A DNA stretch of 64,000 nucleotides from Shimia sp022448905 (lineage in GTDB: Bacteria; Pseudomonadota; Alphaproteobacteria; Rhodobacterales; Rhodobacteraceae). The DNA lies in the NCBI RefSeq assembly GCF_047126315.1, contig NZ_CP138953.1, positions 1,426,001 to 1,490,000 on the forward strand, read 5' to 3'. Positions 43,415 through 52,228 of this stretch are shown here, in pieces. The notes under the pieces are model-generated. The model saw only the letters and a list, made by a program, of their open reading frames with translations. It had not been told where the DNA came from and searched no databases. Positions within the stretch are counted from its first letter, which is position 1; every line of letters starts with the position of its first letter. The translations under genes were made by a program, and so were the position numbers.

Positions 43415-45598
43415 TTATTTGGTTTCCCAGAGTGTCTTGGCCGCCTCCGCGATGCTCGTGCGCGACGGCATGGTGGCCGCATAGGCGGGGCCGGTGGCAA
43501 TGAAGCTGTCATGCGCCGCGATGCGGGCGTGGGGGAGGGTGGTTTGCTCCTGCAGCAGGGCCATCAGCGCCTCAGACTGGCTGCCAGTGGTGCGGCATTC
43601 ATCCACGATCAAGACTTTTTTGGCGCCTTTCAAGGCGGCGAGGATGCCGTCGGTTGGCAGAGGCGCGAGCCAGCGCATGTCGATGACGCGAGTGTCGATG
43701 CCTTGTGCCTTGAGATCGGCCGCGGCCTGTGTGCTGAGGTAGCGGCCATTGCCGTAAGTGAGGATCGCCAGCGGGCCGTCGCCGTCCACACCCACCTCGC
43801 CAAGGGCGATGGATTGGTCGGGCGAAGGATAGGTTGTCATCCAGCCGCTGTCTTTGTCGTCGAGCAGGTCGCGCATCGGATAGAGTGCGATGGGCTCCAC
43901 CATCACCACCACGCGCTGCTCTTCGCGCGCCAGACGCACACATTCGCGCATCATCTTGGCGGCGTCGTCCCCGCGCGAGGGGCAGGCGATGATCACACCG
44001 GGAATGTCGCGCAGTACGGCCAGCGAGTTGTCGTTGTGGAAATGCCCGCCGAAGCCTTTTTGATAGCCCAGACCGGCAATGCGCAGCACCATCGGGTTGG
44101 TGAATTGACCGTTGGAGAAAAACGGGAGCGTGGCGGCTTCACCGCGCAGCTGGTCTTCGGCGTTGTGCAGATAGGCCAGGAACTGGATTTCCGGCATCGG
44201 TACAAAGCCGTTGTGCGCCATGCCAATCGCGAGCCCCAGAATGGATTGTTCATCCAGCAGCGTGTCGATCATGCGATCCGCGCCAAAGCGGTCCTTGAGT
44301 TTTTGCGTGACGCCATAAACGCCGCCCTTGGTGCCGATGTCTTCGCCCATCATCACGATCTCGCCGTGTTCCAGCATTAGATCGGTGAGCGCCCAGTTGA
44401 GCAGGCGCGACATGGGCTGTGGGTTGTCCATCTGCTTGAGGTCAGAGCCAAAGGCTTTGGCGCGGGCCTCGTCGCTTGGGCCGTTGGTGGGCGCGCAGGT
44501 GCGGACCGGGGGAATCAGCGAGGCCATGACGTCTTCTGCGGTTTTTAGGCGTGGCTGGGACACGGCTTTCTCGGCCAGTGTGGCGCAGCGGTCTTCGCTC
44601 TCTTGATAAAGTGCCAGAGCCTGCGCGGGTGTCATCACACCCGCCTGATCGAGCAGCCGCACGGAATGCAGTAGGGGATCGTCCGCTTCCCAGGCCTCAA
44701 AGGTGGCTTTTGGCAGGTAAGCCTGTTGTAGGTCGGAACCTGCGTGGCCGTAAAGGCGCACAACGGAGATGTGCAGCAAGGCGGGCTTGCGTTGGGTGCG
44801 GACATAATGCGCGGCCTCTTGGGCGACTTTGTAGGCGTCGTAGAGGTTGAGGCCGTCAGCGCAGAAGTATTTCAGTCCGGGGCGGTTGGCATAGCTGGCC
44901 TTGATCCAGCCGCTTGGTGTGCGGGTGGAGATGCCGATGCCGTTGTCCTCGCAGACAAACAGCAGCGGCATGGGCGCGGATTGGTAGGCGGTCCAACAGG
45001 CGGTATTGATCGCGCCTTGGGCGGTGGAGTGGTTGGCAGAGGCATCGCCAAAGGAGCACATAATGATGCCGTCATCGGGGAGGCATTTGTGTTCTGGCGC
45101 GCGGCGTTTGCCCAAACCTAGCGAGTAAGCCGCGCCAACCGCTTTGGGCAGGTGGGAGGCGATGGTGGAGGTCTGAGGCGGGATGTTCAGCGCTTTGGAG
45201 CCCAGCACTTTGTGGCGGCCGCCGGACATTGGGTCGTCTTTGGCGGTGCAGAAGCTCAGCAGCATGTCCCAGGCGGCATCGACACCTTCGACTTGCGCGG
45301 ACCGCATGGTTTGAAATGCGCCATCGCGGTAGTGCAGGAATGCCATGTCATCGGGGCGCAGGGCGGCAGCGACAGCAGCCATGCCTTCGTGGCCGGAAGA
45401 GCCGATGGTGTAATAGCCGTTGCCCTCGGATTGCATTTTGCGGGAGCGGCGGTCGAGGTTGCGGCTCAGGCATTGGGCGTCAAAAATCTGTTGGGCCAGC
45501 TCTGGCGCAAGGGCGTCATTGGGCGCGCCGCCTGTCGGAAATTCGCCAGTTGCGATGCGCGCGCGAAAGGCGCCATCTACCACGTCTGCTCTGTCCAT
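43415..45598 (-). CDS. Fused E1 alpha/beta 2-oxoacid dehydrogenase (branched-chain/acetoin type)
   Basis: A 727-residue protein joining an E1 alpha half (about 1-370; ThDP motif CSFGDASANHSTAQGAINTA, SSGHEGMAAVAAALRPDD) and an E1 beta half (about 395-727; MGEDIGTKGGVYGVTQ, LDEQSILGLAIGMA, DMRWLAPL). In most bacteria these are separate genes. No E2 or E3 gene is adjacent, so it must share lipoyl E2/E3 encoded elsewhere. The ATG at 45598 follows GGGAGGCAAAG. Substrate not determined; branched-chain 2-oxoacids are the usual guess. Confidence 0.87.
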   Translation of the reverse strand: MDRADVVDGAFRARIATGEFPTGGAPNDALAPELAQQIFDAQCLSRNLDRRSRKMQSEGNGYYTIGSSGHEGMAAVAAALRPDDMAFLHYRDGAFQTMRSAQVEGVDAAWDMLLSFCTAKDDPMSGGRHKVLGSKALNIPPQTSTIASHLPKAVGAAYSLGLGKRRAPEHKCLPDDGIIMCSFGDASANHSTAQGAINTACWTAYQSAPMPLLFVCEDNGIGISTRTPSGWIKASYANRPGLKYFCADGLNLYDAYKVAQEAAHYVRTQRKPALLHISVVRLYGHAGSDLQQAYLPKATFEAWEADDPLLHSVRLLDQAGVMTPAQALALYQESEDRCATLAEKAVSQPRLKTAEDVMASLIPPVRTCAPTNGPSDEARAKAFGSDLKQMDNPQPMSRLLNWALTDLMLEHGEIVMMGEDIGTKGGVYGVTQKLKDRFGADRMIDTLLDEQSILGLAIGMAHNGFVPMPEIQFLAYLHNAEDQLRGEAATLPFFSNGQFTNPMVLRIAGLGYQKGFGGHFHNDNSLAVLRDIPGVIIACPSRGDDAAKMMRECVRLAREEQRVVVMVEPIALYPMRDLLDDKDSGWMTTYPSPDQSIALGEVGVDGDGPLAILTYGNGRYLSTQAAADLKAQGIDTRVIDMRWLAPLPTDGILAALKGAKKVLIVDECRTTGSQSEALMALLQEQTTLPHARIAAHDSFIATGPAYAATMPSRTSIAEAAKTLWETK

Positions 45599-45863
45599 CT
45601 TTGCCTCCCATGATGGTGCTGCCCTTGCGTAGCACTTGTTTTGAGAGAACAACAATCCACCCGACCCCGCGTCAATGTCGTTTGTGATCAAAAGATTCCA
45701 TGAGGGTGAAAAGACCGGCTTATTGTTGTCCTGAAAGGACCCAGTTTCGCCCCAATCTCAGCCGCGCTCTGGCCGTATTTACCAATCATTAACCAAGTCA
45801 ACGACTTGCGGAAAACGTGTGCCGCAAGCGCCGCGACAGCGGAAGACGAGTGAGGAGTGGGCT

Positions 45864-46364
45864 ATGAGGCACGAGTTGCGCCTTGGAGATTTTGAACCGG
45901 TTCGGCCACAGGCGGATCAGGACGGACAGCCGGAGGCTGCGCCGGATGTGCGTGCGGAAAACCGCCGTCTGATGCGCGAAGCCAAGCGGCGTATGGCGCG
46001 ACTTTCCAGCAAATCTAAGCCTGTGGAAGAGAGCTCGCCTGTGGCGCAGGCGATGCAAGCTCATGCCCAAGAGCTGCGCTCGGAGAAAGACGTGCGGCGC
46101 GCCATTCTGGCAGGGGACGTGAAAAACCGCTGGCCGCGTCCGCGGCTTTTGGCGCTGATTGTGGTGATCACGCTGGCCGCAGTTGTGCCAACGGTGACCC
46201 TGCGCTTGCTGATCTGGTCCGTGATCCTGCTGCTGTTGACAGCAGTGTTGCTGGGGCCGGAGCGGGCGCGCGATGCGGTTTATGCGGTGGCCCGTCACAT
46301 GTCGCATGTGTGGGGGCTGGAAATTGGCATCCTGCGGCGACTGGTGGACCGGATCGCTTCTTAG
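45864..46364 (+). CDS. Hypothetical membrane protein, first of a related pair
   Basis: A 166-residue protein: a hydrophilic, charged N-terminal half (ENRRLMREAKRRMARLSSKS) followed by two adjacent hydrophobic helices (LALIVVITLAAVVPTVTLRL and IWSVILLLLTAVLLGP) and an amphipathic end (ILRRLVDRIAS). The ATG at 45864 follows GAGGAGTGG. The downstream gene at 46491 has the same architecture. Function unknown. Confidence 0.75.
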   Translation: MRHELRLGDFEPVRPQADQDGQPEAAPDVRAENRRLMREAKRRMARLSSKSKPVEESSPVAQAMQAHAQELRSEKDVRRAILAGDVKNRWPRPRLLALIVVITLAAVVPTVTLRLLIWSVILLLLTAVLLGPERARDAVYAVARHMSHVWGLEIGILRRLVDRIAS

Positions 46365-46490
46365 CGGTGCCAACAACGGCGCCACATTTTTTTCATAATT
46401 TGACCTTTGGGATGCCTTGCTGCCCTGCAAGGCTACTGAGTTACATCGCACGTTGCGATGGGGGTGTTTGGGTAAAAATCGGGTTGAGAT

Positions 46491-47186
46491 ATGCAAGAGA
46501 CTGCCACAGCGCCGGAGCGGCTTAAGCCGCCGCAATACGGCCAAGACATCATTGAACCGGGTGAGCCATTCACCGACGCGACACTGGACACGATCCGGTC
46601 CCTTTTGGCCGAATCTGATCCGGTGCCCCAGCCAAAGCCGCTGGAAGAGACCGTGCTGTTTGCCCGTCAGCGCAAACGGCGTGAGAAACATCGCGACACC
46701 ACCCAGCCGGAGATCTACCAAGACGCTCCGGTGGCGGAGACCCCGGACCCGTCGCCATTTCCGGAACTGGCGCCGCCTGAAGAAGAGCCGTTTGAGATCG
46801 AGCGGTCCTGGCGCGAGATTGAGGTGACCGAAGGCAGCGCCGGGCGCAGTTTGCGGCGTTTCCTGATGTCACCGCGCATGGTGTCGGTGATCTTCTTGGC
46901 GGGCGTTGTCGCCTGGCAGCCGTGGTTTATCCCCATGCTGGCGTTGATGTTTGTGTCCTCGCTGTTGCTGGTTGGTGCGCTGATCGGGCAAGACCGTATG
47001 GCCCGGATTGTGCTCTTTATGCTGAAGCGTTTTGTCTGGGCTGATCCATCGCTCGGCCGTTTGATGCAGCGTATCCTGCCAAGTCGTTGGCATCCGGTGC
47101 TCTATCGCCCCTCGACTGACGAGGTGGCGTTTGACGGGCCGATCGATCCGAGCTTTGAGGCGCGGCTGGCACGTTTTAAATCCTGA
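46491..47186 (+). CDS. Hypothetical membrane protein, second of a related pair
   Basis: A 231-residue protein with a proline- and acid-rich N-terminal 120 residues (ELAPPEEEPFEIERS), then two close helices (MVSVIFLAGVVAWQPWFIPM, LALMFVSSLLLVGALIG) and a C-terminal region with LGRLMQRILPSRW. The layout matches the upstream gene, suggesting an old duplication or a two-component membrane complex. Lies just upstream of secE on the same strand. Function unknown. Confidence 0.75.
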   Translation: MQETATAPERLKPPQYGQDIIEPGEPFTDATLDTIRSLLAESDPVPQPKPLEETVLFARQRKRREKHRDTTQPEIYQDAPVAETPDPSPFPELAPPEEEPFEIERSWREIEVTEGSAGRSLRRFLMSPRMVSVIFLAGVVAWQPWFIPMLALMFVSSLLLVGALIGQDRMARIVLFMLKRFVWADPSLGRLMQRILPSRWHPVLYRPSTDEVAFDGPIDPSFEARLARFKS

Positions 47187-47207
47187 TCCTGTTGTGATTG
47201 CTTTGGT

Positions 47208-47238
47208 CTTGGGCCTTGAATTTGGCGCAAGGCCCAAG
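47208..47238 (+). promoter_or_regulatory. Perfect 11-bp hairpin just upstream of secE
   Basis: CTTGGGCCTTG (47208-47218) and CAAGGCCCAAG (47228-47238) flank a 9-base loop. It starts 21 bases after the previous stop and ends 36 bases before the secE ATG. No T-run follows, so it is a leader hairpin or a rho-dependent/mRNA-stability element rather than a classical terminator. Confidence 0.55.
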
Positions 47239-47274
47239 TATGTCGACCTCTGATCAAGGCAGAGAAGAAGCGTC

Positions 47275-47472
47275 ATGGCGAAAACCAATCCGATCACATT
47301 CATTCAGCAGGTCCGCGCGGAAGTATCCAAAGTGGTCTGGCCGACCCGTCGCGAGGTTGTGCTGACAACCGTGATGGTGTTCATCATGGCGGCGCTGACG
47401 GCTGCGTTCTTCTCGCTGGTGGACATTCTGATCCGCTCCGGCTTGCAGGGCATTCTGGCGCTGTTTGGCTAA
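47275..47472 (+). CDS. secE: Preprotein translocase subunit SecE
   Basis: A 65-residue single-helix SecE: NPITFIQQVRAEVSKVVWPTRREV (conserved amphipathic and WP-TR motif; only part quoted as KVVWPTRREV) followed by the membrane helix MVFIMAALTAAFFSLVDILI. Stabilises SecY in the inner membrane. Upstream of nusG, the usual order. Confidence 0.96.
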   Translation: MAKTNPITFIQQVRAEVSKVVWPTRREVVLTTVMVFIMAALTAAFFSLVDILIRSGLQGILALFG

Positions 47473-47654
47473 GCTGCACGCGGCGGTTGTCTCTTGAAAT
47501 CAAGGGGCAACGGCGTTAGGCACGGCTTTAGAAGATACGTGGCGTGTGGCGATTCGAGTTGCACGCCGATTTTTTGTTTCTGATAGTCTGTTTGAAGACT
47601 GCGAAGATAAACGACACTCCGGCAGATGGCCGGCAATGACGGGAAGACGAACAC

Positions 47655-48191
47655 ATGGCGAAACGGTGGTATTCGGTTAGCGTCCTTTCGAACTTCGAAA
47701 AGAAGGTCGCCGAGACAATTCGCACATCGGTCGAAGAGCAGGGGCTTGAGGACCAGATTGACGAAGTGCTGGTGCCAACCGAAGAAGTGATCGAAGTGCG
47801 TCGCGGCAAGAAAGTGACCACCGAGCGCCGCTTCATGCCGGGTTACGTGCTGGTGCACATGGAAATGAGCGACCAGGGCTATCACCTGATCAACTCGATC
47901 AACCGCGTCACCGGCTTCCTGGGTCCACAGGGCCGTCCTATGCCGATGCGTGACGCCGAGGTGCAGGGCATCCTGGGCCGCGTCGAAGAGGGCGAGACCA
48001 CAACGCCAAAGCTGCTGATCAGCTTCGAGGTTGGCGAGAAGGTCAAGGTCAACGAAGGTCCATTCGAAGACTTCGACGGTATGGTCGAGGAAGTGGACGA
48101 AGAGAACCAGCGCCTGAAAGTGACCGTGTCTATCTTTGGCCGGGAAACCCCGGTCGAGCTGGAATACACGCAGGTGACCAAGCAGATGTAA
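47655..48191 (+). CDS. nusG: Transcription antitermination factor NusG
   Basis: A 178-residue NusG: N-terminal NGN domain (MAKRWYSVSVLSNFEKKVAE, FMPGYVLVHMEM, RVTGFLGPQG) and C-terminal KOW domain (GEKVKVNEGPFEDFDGMVEE, VSIFGRETPVELEY). Binds RNA polymerase and couples it to Rho or ribosomes. 182 bases separate it from secE. Confidence 0.97.
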   Translation: MAKRWYSVSVLSNFEKKVAETIRTSVEEQGLEDQIDEVLVPTEEVIEVRRGKKVTTERRFMPGYVLVHMEMSDQGYHLINSINRVTGFLGPQGRPMPMRDAEVQGILGRVEEGETTTPKLLISFEVGEKVKVNEGPFEDFDGMVEEVDEENQRLKVTVSIFGRETPVELEYTQVTKQM

Positions 48192-48216
48192 GCGCTGCGC
48201 ACCGTGACAGATTGAG

Positions 48217-48247
48217 ACGCCGTCCCAAAGGGGCGGCGTTTTCTTTT
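48217..48247 (+). terminator. Rho-independent terminator after nusG
   Basis: ACGCCGTCCC (48217-48226), loop AAA, GGGGCGGCGT (48230-48239; one wobble), followed by TTTCTTTT. Confidence 0.9.
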
Positions 48248-48364
48248 GGTAACAGGGGCTTGCGCGGCGAGTGTAGCTTGTCACCAGCTTTGGTGCGGTT
48301 ACAGTGGGCACTGGACCTCACCAGCCCGTTACATTGGCGGGCGTAGACACGACGCTGATTGTTT

Positions 48365-48982
48365 ATGGATCTTCCTACCGCCCTCTCTGACGCACTCCGC
48401 CCCTATTTGGCGGGGTTTTTTACCTTTGTGGCGGTTTTTTACACATCCCGAATTGCTTTTCTAAAATCGCGCGAAGGGGCGGAGTTTGTGTTGCCGGGCG
48501 CCCGGTTTTGTGCGTCCTGGTGGAACCACATGGTGTTTCGCTTCTTTCGTGTCACGATTTGGGGTGTTTGTCTGGCGCGCGCGATTGATCCGGGGCTGGA
48601 TGCCTACCTTGGCCTTTGGCCGGCGTGGCAGCGCCCGGTCGTGGTTCTGACAGGGGCGGGGTTATTGACCTTTGGGTTTGCGCTGGCTTTGGTCAGCCAT
48701 TTTGCCTTGGGGCGGCATTGGCGGTCTGGCTTTGACGGCGGTGTGCCTGAGACGCTTCTGGAGGCCGGGCCGTATCGGTTTTCGCGCAATCCCGCTTTTC
48801 TGGGTGTGATGCTTGCGCAGGTTGGGTTTTGGTTGGCGCTGCCGAGTTGCTTTTCCACCGTCTGCCTGATTGTGGGGCTGATCGCTGTGTACCATCAGAT
48901 GCTGTTGGAAGAGCGACACATGGCGGCAAGGTTTGGCGCGCGCTATGTTGATTATTCACAGCGTGTACGGCGCTGGGTGTAG
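48365..48982 (+). CDS. Isoprenylcysteine/phospholipid methyltransferase-like membrane protein
   Basis: A 205-residue integral membrane protein of the ICMT/PEMT-like superfamily. The AdoMet motif is GPYRFSRNPAFLG, followed by a helix pair and the conserved EERHMAARFGARYVDYSQRV (double Glu then the Y-x-x-Y end). Substrate unknown; could methylate a lipid or small polar group. The ATG at 48365 lacks a strong RBS. Lies between nusG and the TetR gene. Confidence 0.8.
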   Translation: MDLPTALSDALRPYLAGFFTFVAVFYTSRIAFLKSREGAEFVLPGARFCASWWNHMVFRFFRVTIWGVCLARAIDPGLDAYLGLWPAWQRPVVVLTGAGLLTFGFALALVSHFALGRHWRSGFDGGVPETLLEAGPYRFSRNPAFLGVMLAQVGFWLALPSCFSTVCLIVGLIAVYHQMLLEERHMAARFGARYVDYSQRVRRWV

Positions 48983-49015
48983 CGCTTGAGGTGGTTTTGG
49001 GAGGCTGCGCCACAG

Positions 49016-49600
49016 TCAGTGCTGCGTGCGGACACGTGCCGCCAGATCGCCGACCATGTCCTTGATTACCTCAGCATCCTTTTCCCGCAACGCGTAGAAG
49101 CACAACCCCGCGAGATCTGCGCTTAGTTGCCGGGCCAGCTTTGCTGCATCGCTGTGTGTCGGCAATTCACCGGCATCGATGGCTTGCTGGAAAACATCGG
49201 CAAAGATGGCGTCGTTCTGCATAAGCAGCTCTGACAGTTTGTCTTCAATCGCCTGATTTCCCTGGCTGGTCTCCAGCGTGGCTTTCACCAGATAGCAGAC
49301 CGGCAGCGGGGCGTTGGCATCCGACAGCGGGTGCGCGCGCAGGATGAACTGGGCCAGCCCTTCCAAAGGAGACCCAGCTTGCGCCTGAAGCTCAGCGCGC
49401 AGGTGATTCAAGCGGGTGGCGTAGCGTTCCAGGCTGAGACAGTAGAGCTTCGCCTTGCTGCCAAAGGCGGCGTAGAGCGAGCCAGGGTGCATGCCAGTGG
49501 CACGCTCCAGGTCCTTGAGCGACGTGGAGGCGTAGCCCTTGGTCCAGAACAATTCCAGCGCCTGATCGAGTGCTGCTTCTTTATCGTGGCTCACATTCAT
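49016..49600 (-). CDS. TetR family transcriptional regulator
   Basis: A 194-residue repressor: N-terminal HTH (ALELFWTKGYASTSLKDLER, MHPGSLYAAFGSKAKLY) and an all-helical ligand domain with a single Cys in PVCYLVKATLE, as in redox or electrophile-sensing NemR/AcuR-like members. Divergent from the AhpD-like gene across a region holding two palindromes that are its likely operators. Confidence 0.9.
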   Translation of the reverse strand: MNVSHDKEAALDQALELFWTKGYASTSLKDLERATGMHPGSLYAAFGSKAKLYCLSLERYATRLNHLRAELQAQAGSPLEGLAQFILRAHPLSDANAPLPVCYLVKATLETSQGNQAIEDKLSELLMQNDAIFADVFQQAIDAGELPTHSDAAKLARQLSADLAGLCFYALREKDAEVIKDMVGDLAARVRTQH

Positions 49601-49644
49601 AGCGCTCTATGTAACGACGGCGTGGGGTAAAGCCAAGGTCACAT

Positions 49645-49684
49645 TTGAGTGATCGCTCAAAACCCATCTTGAGTGATTGCTCAA
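49645..49684. promoter_or_regulatory. Two tandem TetR-type operator palindromes
   Basis: TTGAGTGATCGCTCAA (49645-49660) and TTGAGTGATTGCTCAA (49669-49684) share TTGAG-n6-CTCAA and lie 24 bases centre to centre, about two helical turns. They stand between the divergent TetR and AhpD-like genes, so one repressor could silence both. Confidence 0.8.
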
Positions 49685-49731
49685 GCTGCCCATATGACAG
49701 TCACGTTGATGATTTTACAAAGGACACGACG

Positions 49732-50295
49732 ATGACCAATTTTCCCCGCCATACCGCTGAGACCGCACCGGAAGCTGCCAAAGAGCGTTTGATTGCCTCA
49801 GAGAAAGCCTATGGTTTCCTGCCGGGTCTCTATCAGGTGATGGCCGATGCGCCGCAGTTGCTGGAGACCTACCAGCGGACCCATGAGGCATTTGTCAGCA
49901 CCAGCTTTGACAACACCGAGCTGACGGTGGTGTGGCAGTCGATCAACGAGGAGCATGAGTGCCACTACTGTGTGCCGGCCCATACCGGCATCGCGCATTC
50001 GATGGGAATCGCTCAGGATGTGATCGACGCGCTGCGGGACGAGACCCCCTTGGCTGATCCAAAGCTGGAAGCGCTGCGGACCTTTACGCTGGCGCTGACG
50101 CGTGGGCGCGGCAACGTGACGCCAGCGGAGTTTGAGGCGTTTTATGCGGCAGGCTACGGCTCGCAGCAGGTGTTGGAGATCATTCTGGGTCTGTCTCAGA
50201 AAGTGCTGAGCAACTACACCAACCACGTGGCCCAAACCGCTGTGGATCCGGCGTTCCAGCAGTTTGCCTGGAGCCGGACGGATAAGGCGGCCTAA
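49732..50295 (+). CDS. AhpD-like carboxymuconolactone decarboxylase family protein
   Basis: A 187-residue CMD-fold protein with the redox motif EHECHYCVPAHT (Cys-x-x-Cys plus His), characteristic of AhpD-like peroxidase-related enzymes rather than true gamma-carboxymuconolactone decarboxylases. Probably a thiol oxidoreductase against peroxide or electrophile stress. The ATG at 49732 begins MTNFPRHTAE. Controlled by the divergent TetR gene by inference. Confidence 0.87.
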   Translation: MTNFPRHTAETAPEAAKERLIASEKAYGFLPGLYQVMADAPQLLETYQRTHEAFVSTSFDNTELTVVWQSINEEHECHYCVPAHTGIAHSMGIAQDVIDALRDETPLADPKLEALRTFTLALTRGRGNVTPAEFEAFYAAGYGSQQVLEIILGLSQKVLSNYTNHVAQTAVDPAFQQFAWSRTDKAA

Positions 50296-50314
50296 GCGGT
50301 CCTAATCAAAGGAG

Positions 50315-50342
50315 GCCCTCGCAGGTGATTGCGGGGGCTTTT
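50315..50342 (+). terminator. Rho-independent terminator after the AhpD-like gene
   Basis: GCCCTCGCA (50315-50323) pairs with TGCGGGGGC (50330-50338; one wobble), followed by TTTTG. Confidence 0.8.
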
Positions 50343-50416
50343 GTGTGTGCATCACCGCTTGCATCTTATGGTTGATTTGGGGATGGTTTCCGGGGAGCAA
50401 AAAAGGAGGCGCGCAG

Positions 50417-50878
50417 ATGATCATTCGAGAGGCCAGAGCAGAGGACGCCGCCGAAGTGAGCGCGTTCCTCCAAGCATTGGTGGCGCTGGGGAAGCGGCGC
50501 TTGCCAGCGGACGAGGAGTTTGTGCGCGATGTCTACATTGGTCATGCGGACAACATCGCCTGTTCGGTGGCGGAAGATGCGGACGGCAGCCTGCTGGGCA
50601 TCCAGATGTTGCTGCGGGCCGCGGAAGGCAATCCCTACGGCGTTGTGCCAGGGTGGGGCATTATCGGTACGCATGTGAACCCCAAAGCCGCGCGGCGCGG
50701 GGTGGGGCGCAAGTTGTTTGCCACCACGCGGGCTGCGGCCGAGACGGCGGGGCTACAGAAGATCGAGGCCACCATTGGCGCACAAAGCCCGGACGCGCTG
50801 GCCTATTATGACTCAATGGGGTTTGAAACCTTTGCGCGGGATGACGAAAAGGTGCGGAAGTGTTTTGAGGTGGAATAA
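50417..50878 (+). CDS. GNAT family N-acetyltransferase
   Basis: A 153-residue GNAT: IIREARAEDAAEVSAFL start, acetyl-CoA loop THVNPKAARRGVGRKLFATT (R-R-G-V-G), and DALAYYDSMGFETFARDD in motif B. The ATG at 50417 follows AAAAGGAGG. Acceptor unknown. Sits just upstream of the rplK promoter. Confidence 0.87.
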   Translation: MIIREARAEDAAEVSAFLQALVALGKRRLPADEEFVRDVYIGHADNIACSVAEDADGSLLGIQMLLRAAEGNPYGVVPGWGIIGTHVNPKAARRGVGRKLFATTRAAAETAGLQKIEATIGAQSPDALAYYDSMGFETFARDDEKVRKCFEVE

Positions 50879-51039
50879 CTTCCTCCCCCTTGCCAAGCCA
50901 TCAAAACAAGCCTAAACGCCCCTCTATCGTCTTCGGGCGAGATTCTCTCGTGGGAGATCTTAGGCATCGCGATGTCGGATCGGACCACGCAACATAACCC
51001 GGGCGGAACGCGTTTCGCTCACGTTGAAAGGAAAACCAA

Positions 51040-51465
51040 ATGGCTAAGAAGCTTGCTGGTACAATGAAGCTGCAGGTTCCTGCAGGTCAAGCCAACCCTT
51101 CCCCACCCGTCGGTCCGGCGCTGGGTCAGCGCGGCATCAACATCATGGAATTCTGTAAGGCGTTCAACGCCAAGACACAGGACATGGAGCCAGGTGCGCC
51201 TTGCCCAACCGTGATCACCTACTATCAGGACAAGTCCTTCACCATGGACATCAAGACGCCACCTGCGTCTTACTACCTGAAGAAGGCTGCCAAGCTGAAA
51301 TCCGGTGCAAACCTGCCAGGCCGTGAGGTTGTAGGTTCCGTGACTGCCGCTCAGGTGAAAGAAATCGCCGAAGCGAAAATGAAAGACCTGAACGCAAACG
51401 ACATCGATGCTGCTATGCAGATCATCCTTGGCTCCGCGCGTTCCATGGGCATCGAGGTGAAGTAA
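51040..51465 (+). CDS. rplK: 50S ribosomal protein L11
   Basis: A 141-residue L11: AGTMKLQVPAGQANPSPPVG, GPALGQRGINIMEFCKAFNA, and the C-terminal RNA-binding part ending GSARSMGIEVK. Part of the GTPase-associated centre. Highly biased codon use. The stop overlaps the rplA start by one base (TAATG). Confidence 0.99.
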   Translation: MAKKLAGTMKLQVPAGQANPSPPVGPALGQRGINIMEFCKAFNAKTQDMEPGAPCPTVITYYQDKSFTMDIKTPPASYYLKKAAKLKSGANLPGREVVGSVTAAQVKEIAEAKMKDLNANDIDAAMQIILGSARSMGIEVK

Positions 51466-52163
51466 TGGCTAAGCTTGGTAAACGTACTGCCGCAGCGCGC
51501 GAAGCGTTCGCTGGCAAATCCAACCTGACCGTTGAAGAAGCTGTTGCTCTGGTCAAAGGCAACGCCAAAGCGAAGTTCGACGAGACCGTTGAAATCGCCG
51601 TTCAGCTGGGTGTTGACCCACGTCACGCAGACCAGATGGTCCGCGGCGTTGTTGGTCTGCCAAACGGCACCGGCAAAGACGTGCGTGTTGCTGTATTTGC
51701 TCGCGGTCCAAAAGCCGAAGAAGCACAGGCAGCTGGCGCGGACATCGTTGGCGCAGAAGATCTGATGGAAACCGTTCAGGGCGGCACCATCGACTTTGAT
51801 CGCTGCATCGCGACTCCTGACATGATGCCGGTTGTTGGTCGTCTGGGTAAAGTTCTTGGCCCACGCAACCTGATGCCAAACCCAAAAGTTGGCACCGTGA
51901 CCATGGATGTGGCTGACGCTGTGAAAAACGCCAAAGGCGGCGAAGTGCAGTTTAAAGTCGAGAAAGCCGGCGTTGTGCACGCTGGTGTTGGCAAAGCCTC
52001 CTTCGACGAAGGCAAGCTGGTTGAGAACGTAAAAGCGTTTATGGACGCGGTTCTGAAAGCCAAGCCTGCTGGCGCGAAAGGTGCCTACGTGAAGAAGATC
52101 GCTCTGAGCTCCACCATGGGCCCAGGTGTGACTATCTCCGTGGACAACGCCACCGCACAGTAA
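51465..52163 (+). CDS. rplA: 50S ribosomal protein L1
   Basis: A 232-residue L1, forming the L1 stalk and known as the translational repressor of its own operon. Landmarks: VDPRHADQMVRGVVGLPNGTG, GRLGKVLGPRNLMPNPKVGT, VGKASFDEGKLVENV. Co-translated with rplK. Confidence 0.99.
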   Translation: MAKLGKRTAAAREAFAGKSNLTVEEAVALVKGNAKAKFDETVEIAVQLGVDPRHADQMVRGVVGLPNGTGKDVRVAVFARGPKAEEAQAAGADIVGAEDLMETVQGGTIDFDRCIATPDMMPVVGRLGKVLGPRNLMPNPKVGTVTMDVADAVKNAKGGEVQFKVEKAGVVHAGVGKASFDEGKLVENVKAFMDAVLKAKPAGAKGAYVKKIALSSTMGPGVTISVDNATAQ

Positions 52164-52188
52164 GATCACCCGATCTTCAGAGATTTAA

Positions 52189-52216
52189 GGGCGTCCCTTT
52201 GGGGCGCCCTTTTTTA
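52189..52216 (+). terminator. Rho-independent terminator after rplA
   Basis: GGGCGTCCC (52189-52197), loop TTT, GGGGCGCCC (52201-52209; one T-G wobble), then TTTTTTATT. It separates rplKA from rplJL. Confidence 0.93.
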
Positions 52217-52228
52217 TTGCGGTGCAGA

